Shown here piece by piece: positions 4,842 to 7,701 of a stretch of 7,701 bases of DNA; positions within the stretch are counted from its first letter, which is position 1, and each line of letters opens with the position of its first letter. The stretch is from the NCBI GenBank assembly GCA_027081065.1, contig JALWLW010000007.1, forward strand, positions 1 to 7,701, read 5' to 3'. The translations under genes and the position numbers were made by a program. Under the pieces are notes generated by a model. That model saw nothing but the letters and a program-made list of their open reading frames with translations. It made no database searches and had not been told where the DNA came from. The stretch comes from Campylobacteraceae bacterium. Lineage in GTDB: Bacteria; Campylobacterota; Campylobacteria; Campylobacterales; Sulfurovaceae.

Positions 4842-5681
4842 ATGGAGTATTGGAACCATATATATGAACATTTTAATCCTGTTGCGTTAGATTTAGGCTT
4901 TATATCGGTACATTGGTATGGTATTATGTATATCTCTGCACTCTTAACTGCCTTGTGGTTTGCGAAGTGGATTGTAAAAAAAGATAATATGCCTATCTCT
5001 GAAGAGTTACTTGATAACTACTTTATATGGATTGAGATTGGTATTATTTTAGGTGCTAGAGTTTGGTACATTCTTTTTTATGACCCAAACACCTCTTATT
5101 ATCTCTCTCATCCATGGCAAATTTTTAATCCTTTTCAAAATGGTGAATTTGTTGGTATTAGAGGTATGAGTTACCATGGTGCTGTTGTAGGGGCTGCTGT
5201 TGCTTCTTACTTTTTTGCACGTAGACACCCTGGAGTGATTTATAAAATTTTAGATGTTGTTGCTCTTTCTGTTCCTGTAGGTTTTGTCTTTGGACGAATA
5301 GGAAACTTTTTAAATCAAGAGTTAGTTGGACGTGTAACTGATGTTCCTTGGGGAATCTATGTTCAAGACCCTATCTCTCATGAGCTACTCCTTCGTCACC
5401 CCTCTCAACTCTATGAGGGCTTTTTAGAGGGAGTTGTCATCGCTATCTTAATCTACCTCTACCGAAATCATCGAAAATTTGATGGTGCTTTGGTTGGAAT
5501 TTATGGGGTAATGTATGGAACAGCACGTTTTATAGTAGAGTTTTGGCGAGAAGCAGATGTGCAGTTAGGGTACTATAGTGGGTGGATAACCATGGGACAG
5601 ATACAGAGTTTAGTCATGATAGCCCTCTCTATTGCTCTTTATTTCTTTTTTAAAAAACACTCAACTCCAAGGAGTGTTTAA
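4842..5681 (+). CDS. lgt: Prolipoprotein diacylglyceryl transferase
   Basis: Inner-membrane enzyme that transfers diacylglycerol from phosphatidylglycerol to the lipobox Cys of prolipoproteins, the first step of lipoprotein maturation. The Cys20 lipoprotein in this window would be a substrate. The protein is 279 residues, normal for the family, with about seven membrane segments. The family signature GRIGNFLNQELVG is complete (151-163). Also visible are GMSYHGAVVG with a conserved His (His112), RHPSQLYEG (185-193) and VEFWRE, containing the late conserved Arg (Arg236). I start at ATG 4842 because AAGGA (4832-4836) is 5 bases ahead and MEYWNHIYEHFNPVALDLG is the usual family N terminus. An in-frame ATG at 4803 has no ribosome site and precedes the promoter. 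A likely single-gene unit. Confidence 0.95.
   Translation: MEYWNHIYEHFNPVALDLGFISVHWYGIMYISALLTALWFAKWIVKKDNMPISEELLDNYFIWIEIGIILGARVWYILFYDPNTSYYLSHPWQIFNPFQNGEFVGIRGMSYHGAVVGAAVASYFFARRHPGVIYKILDVVALSVPVGFVFGRIGNFLNQELVGRVTDVPWGIYVQDPISHELLLRHPSQLYEGFLEGVVIAILIYLYRNHRKFDGALVGIYGVMYGTARFIVEFWREADVQLGYYSGWITMGQIQSLVMIALSIALYFFFKKHSTPRSV
5655..5679 (+). repeat. Hairpin at the lgt stop codon, possible weak terminator
   Basis: AAACACTC (5655-5662) pairs perfectly with GAGTGTTT (5672-5679), 8 bp with a 9-base loop, running into the stop codon TAA (5679-5681). There is no U-run after it, so it may end transcription weakly or protect the 3' end. Confidence 0.4.
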
Positions 5682-5781
5682 GTAAGTTAAATGGTGAACA
5701 TGAATAGATTTATAATTATTAAAAAAAATACTATAATTTGATAAGATAATATTTTAATTTTTCTCTTTTTCGATGTAGTAG

Positions 5782-5807
5782 GGCTATTGTTCTGAATAAC
5801 AATAGCC
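5782..5807. repeat. 10-bp perfect hairpin
   Basis: GGCTATTGTT (5782-5791) and AACAATAGCC (5798-5807) form a perfect 10-bp stem with a 6-base loop, extendable by one G-U pair. It sits 6 bases beyond the stop codon of the possible minus-strand small gene, the position of a terminator. Neither strand shows a U-run directly after it, so factor-independent termination is doubtful. Confidence 0.45.
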
Positions 5808-5812
5808 TATAA

Positions 5813-5920
5813 TTAAAAATGTGTAAGCATTTTATTTTGGATTAGATGTCTTAACTTCTTCGCCTTTGGTGATGGCGACTGAAGTAACAAATATACAATT
5901 GTAGTCGAAAGCCTTTTCAT
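5813..5920 (-). CDS. Possible small protein gene, 35 codons, function unknown
   Basis: Not recognised. The ATG (5920-5918) has a strong ribosome site, AAGGAG (5934-5929), 8 bases ahead. The frame reads MKRLSTTIVYLLLQ and continues with a basic tail (KAKKLRHL) to TAA at 5815-5813. The N terminus is mildly hydrophobic, and a hairpin follows the stop. Oddly, the next frame looks more protein-like over the second half: FVTSVAITKGEEVKTSNPK ending at TAA 5834-5832. A single extra T near 5889-5891 would join the MKRL start to it, giving a 29-residue peptide with one hydrophobic stretch. It may therefore be a real 35-aa protein, a frameshifted small gene, or the ribosome-binding end of a structured RNA. 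Confidence 0.3.
   Translation of the reverse strand: MKRLSTTIVYLLLQSPSPKAKKLRHLIQNKMLTHF
5854..5885. repeat. G/C-rich two-part hairpin
   Basis: ACTTC (5854-5858) pairs with GAAGT (5881-5885), and TCGCC (5860-5864) with GGCGA (5874-5878), separated by a small asymmetric internal loop and capped by a 9-base loop. It lies within the possible small gene and is the most G/C-rich piece of this gap. It could be an RNA element on either strand. Confidence 0.35.
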
Positions 5921-6053
5921 AATTTTTTCTCCTTGAAGTTCCTTTGTAAAAGAATTTTAATATATGAGTTAGTAGTAAACATGAAAAAAATATTAAAATT
6001 TTATCACTTATGATTATGTTTCAATATCACTCATTACTTAGAAAATATCATAA

Positions 6054-6076
6054 AAAGTTATAATTATCATAACTTT
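6054..6076. repeat. 8-bp inverted repeat upstream of the coiled-coil gene
   Basis: AAAGTTAT (6054-6061) and ATAACTTT (6069-6076) are perfect inverted copies with a 7-base gap, about 15-bp centre spacing. They lie directly upstream of -10 candidates TATACT (6079-6084) and TAGAAT (6097-6102). The position suits an activator or repressor site. The sequence is A/T-rich, so confidence is limited. Confidence 0.3.
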
Positions 6077-6132
6077 AATATACTTTTTTGATAAGATAGA
6101 ATTATATAGAGATTAATTCAAAGGGGGCAGAG

Positions 6133-6516
6133 ATGCATGAAGTGATAAGAAAAGAGACCAGTATAACGATGATTTTAGTAACAGCATTTGCTGTAATATT
6201 GATGTTGTTTTTTGCCAAGATGTTGTATGATATGACCAACTATGTTGGGCAGATGAACCAAAGTGTTGCTAATATGTCGCATGAAGTTGTTAGTTTAAAT
6301 AAAAAATTTGATTTAATGAGTAAAACGATGCTAGATGTAAATGATAATATGAAAGAGATGAACAGTCATATTAATAATATACAGAGTCAAATGGCTGAGG
6401 ATATTAATAATATTAGTAACTCTGTACAGAAAATGGATAAAGATATGGGCAGTATGCGAAAAAGCATGAAGACCTTTTCCTCTCCAAGAGGGTTTATGCA
6501 TGCTTTTAGACCATAA
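6133..6516 (+). CDS. Single-pass membrane protein with long methionine-rich coiled coil, function unknown
   Basis: Not recognised by name. Residues 11-33 form one membrane helix with a short cytoplasmic head (MHEVIRKETS), so the rest should face the periplasm. From Met41 to Met112 hydrophobic residues occupy every a/d position in strict 4-3 spacing: 41, 45, 48, 52, 55, 59, 62, 66, 69, 73, 76, 80, 83, 87, then one 4-4 step to 91, and 94, 98, 101, 105, 108, 112. Eleven of these 21 core residues are Met. A short Phe/Arg tail follows. The layout suggests a membrane-tethered dimer or trimer, loosely like a spacer, a partner subunit, or the stalk of a sensor without output domain. The ribosome site AAGGGGG (6121-6127) fixes the ATG. 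It is separated by 110 bases from the next gene, which has its own ribosome site. Confidence 0.7.
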   Translation: MHEVIRKETSITMILVTAFAVILMLFFAKMLYDMTNYVGQMNQSVANMSHEVVSLNKKFDLMSKTMLDVNDNMKEMNSHINNIQSQMAEDINNISNSVQKMDKDMGSMRKSMKTFSSPRGFMHAFRP

Positions 6517-6535
6517 AATTTAAAACTTATCTAAA

Positions 6536-6572
6536 AATATATAATATATATTAACGTATAATATTATATATT
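6536..6572. repeat. 12-bp perfect AT-only inverted repeat
   Basis: AATATATAATAT (6536-6547) and ATATTATATATT (6561-6572) are perfect inverted copies 13 bases apart. The repeat starts 19 bases after the coiled-coil stop codon and about 20 bases before the -10 box of the barrel gene. It could be an operator or a weak terminator. The sequence is A/T only except for one CG in the loop. Confidence 0.35.
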
Positions 6573-6590
6573 GTGTAATTTAAAAAATGT

Positions 6591-6596
6591 TATGAT
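6591..6596 (+). promoter_or_regulatory. Candidate -10 box of the outer-membrane protein gene
   Basis: TATGAT lies 30 bases ahead of the start codon, giving a leader of about 24 bases that contains the ribosome site AGGAG (6616-6620). No convincing -35 box is visible, as is usual for this group of bacteria. Confidence 0.4.
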
Positions 6597-6626
6597 TTAC
6601 TCTTTAGATATGACTAGGAGTTAATT

Positions 6627-7337
6627 ATGAAAAGATTAAATATAGTATTGGCTACAACAGTAGCTATAAGTAGTTTTGCGTATGCAGGTGGAGATATTGT
6701 GCCACCTGTTTTTGAAACAGAAGAGGTCTATGTTCCTGTTGAACCTGTTCAAGAGGTGGTTAAGCCAGTTGTTACCCCTAAACCAGTACCAGCACCTATC
6801 CCTGTTAAACCTCCTAAAAATATTACCCCATTGGGACTTTATGTGGCATTAGGTTTAACTGCTGCACGATATGAACCGAATTGTGGATGTACTGGAACAG
6901 GCGATGTTGATAAAACAGCAGGTATTATAGGAAGAGTTGGTTATGACTTTAATCAGTTTGTAGGTATTGAAGCAAGAGGTATCAGAACCAATTGGAAATC
7001 AGAGGGAGGTAAGTTTAAACACTATGGTGCTTTCTTGAAGCCAATGTATCCAGTAAGTAATGATATTAATGTTTATGGGTTAGCAGGTATAGCTCAAACT
7101 AAAACAGAGGGTGTAGGTAGACAACTTACCGATGCAAATGGATTTGCTTGGGGTCTTGGAGTAGAGTATGATTTAGGCGCTGACCATGCAAAAGAGGGTA
7201 GATACTCAAGAGCATTTGATGGTTATGGTGACCAAGAGGGTGGATGGGGACTCTTTGCCGATTATGAACGACTGCTTCAAAAATCAGGCTCTCCAGACTT
7301 AGATGCTATAAGTGCAGGTATTACTTACGACTTTTAA
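6627..7337 (+). CDS. Outer-membrane beta-barrel protein with proline-rich linker
   Basis: Signal peptide MKRLNIVLATTVAISSFAYA, cleaved after Ala20. A periplasmic Pro/Val linker follows (about 25-64, PKPVPAPIPVKPP-type repeats). The C-terminal part (about 68-236) has alternating glycine/aromatic strands such as GLYVALGLTAARYE, GIIGRVGYDF, FVGIEARGIR, INVYGLAGIAQ, AWGLGVEYDL and WGLFADYERLL. It ends in AGITYDF, the terminal aromatic expected for barrel assembly. About 170 residues suit a small 8-strand barrel of the OmpA/OmpW or 'porin family' size rather than a trimeric porin. A CGC motif (86-88) in the first loop could form a disulfide or bind metal. The ATG is set by AGGAG 6 bases upstream. 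Function beyond an outer-membrane location is not readable. Confidence 0.82.
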   Translation: MKRLNIVLATTVAISSFAYAGGDIVPPVFETEEVYVPVEPVQEVVKPVVTPKPVPAPIPVKPPKNITPLGLYVALGLTAARYEPNCGCTGTGDVDKTAGIIGRVGYDFNQFVGIEARGIRTNWKSEGGKFKHYGAFLKPMYPVSNDINVYGLAGIAQTKTEGVGRQLTDANGFAWGLGVEYDLGADHAKEGRYSRAFDGYGDQEGGWGLFADYERLLQKSGSPDLDAISAGITYDF

Positions 7338-7351
7338 CTTTTTTTATTTAT

Positions 7352-7382
7352 AAAAGATATAAATTTTCTATTTATATCTTTT
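7352..7382. terminator. Bidirectional terminator between the barrel gene and arsB
   Basis: AAAAGATATAAA (7352-7363) and TTTATATCTTTT (7371-7382) form a perfect 12-bp stem with a 7-base loop. Read on either strand the 3' arm runs into T's, as expected for a factor-independent terminator shared by two converging genes. It lies 15 bases after the barrel stop and about 40 bases beyond the arsB stop. Confidence 0.8.
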
Positions 7383-7423
7383 TGTGACTTAGTTTTTAAA
7401 GTTTGACTGAATTCTAACGATTA

Positions 7424-7701
7424 TTATAAACTCAATAAAACGACCAATAACACAGGTGGTGTTACTAAAAGTCCAAATTTGCTATATTGCCAAAAGCCAA
7501 TCTTGACCCCTTTTTGTGCCAATACATGCAACCAAAGAAGTGTTGCCAAACTTCCAAACGGTGTCATTTTAGGCCCTAAGTTACACCCTATAATATTGGC
7601 ATAAGCCAAAGCATCATTGCCCACATCTTGCAAAGCAATATCCATAATCATAATAGTTGGCATATTGTTCATAATCGCCGAGAGAAAAGCCGAGATAAAT
7701 C
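7424..7701 (-). CDS. arsB: ArsB-family arsenite efflux transporter, C-terminal part
   Basis: Inner-membrane arsenite/antimonite exporter. Only the last 91 residues are present and the gene continues past the window's right edge. The frame reads [15 protein letters not shown] at the edge, then [32 protein letters not shown], the highly conserved late ArsB segment, followed by a final membrane helix and the stop at 7426-7424. The full family is about 425-430 residues, so roughly the last fifth is seen. The internal ATG at 7672 is not the start, since the open frame runs upstream through conserved residues. Whether it belongs to an ars operon cannot be seen. Confidence 0.9.
   Translation of the reverse strand, partial: FISAFLSAIMNNMPTIMIMDIALQDVGNDALAYANIIGCNLGPKMTPFGSLATLLWLHVLAQKGVKIGFWQYSKFGLLVTPPVLLVVLLSL

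Larger units (their letters stand above)
5682..6132. other. 451-base gap with no confident gene
   Basis: From left to right it contains A/T-rich sequence (5682-5778), a strong hairpin (5782-5807), a possible 35-codon minus-strand gene (5920-5813) that overlaps a G/C-rich hairpin (5854-5885), A/T-rich sequence holding a short inverted repeat (6054-6076), and the promoter and ribosome site of the next plus-strand gene. The part around 5854-5920 is clearly richer in G and C than the rest of the gap, so it probably is or was functional. Confidence 0.6.

Noticed and set aside
1..7701. CRISPR array, tRNA, rRNA, insertion sequence or prophage genes.
   Set aside because: No regularly spaced repeats, cloverleaf-forming segments, rRNA core sequences, transposase or phage proteins were seen on reading both strands.

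Overview
The window looks like chromosomal DNA of a Campylobacterota bacterium (a Sulfurimonas/Sulfurovum/Arcobacter-like relative). It is strongly AT-rich, and its intergenic spacers are almost pure A/T. Its proteins have an epsilonproteobacterial flavour: an N-carbamoylputrescine amidase, a group II truncated hemoglobin, an ArsR/ArsS-like response regulator and histidine kinase, and an Lgt carrying the family signature. Taxonomy is inferred from protein character only; no search was run.

Layout. 1-165 is an AT-rich spacer with two hairpins. 166-1038 (+) encodes a nitrilase-superfamily amidase of polyamine synthesis. 1178-1660 (+) encodes a truncated hemoglobin with a GTG start, behind a leader that can fold so as to expose or hide its ribosome site. 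1750-2592 (+) encodes a lipoprotein of uncertain function whose ribosome site lies in an 11-bp perfect inverted repeat. It converges on a two-component operon on the minus strand: response regulator (4513-3845) followed by histidine kinase (3835-2609). The 289-base gap upstream of the regulator is not empty. It holds what looks like an undescribed small RNA on the minus strand (about 4733-4597), with its own promoter, a long-range closing stem, three C/U-rich anti-Shine-Dalgarno motifs and a terminal U-run. It also holds 11-bp-phased direct repeats that could be the regulator's binding site. Lgt follows on the plus strand (4842-5681). A 451-base gap then carries a possible 35-codon minus-strand gene plus hairpins. 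After it come a single-pass membrane protein with a methionine-rich coiled coil (6133-6516) and an outer-membrane beta-barrel protein with a proline-rich linker (6627-7337). A bidirectional terminator separates the latter from the C-terminal end of an ArsB-type arsenite transporter (minus, running off the window).

How the parts may fit. Several genes concern the cell envelope (lipoprotein, Lgt, coiled-coil membrane protein, outer-membrane barrel). The sensor kinase and the candidate small RNA sit among them. The most interesting hypothesis is that the two-component system and the small RNA form one regulatory module, with the RNA's anti-SD motifs able to pair with ribosome sites such as those of the two downstream envelope genes. 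This is inference from sequence pattern. Transcript mapping and conservation analysis would decide it.
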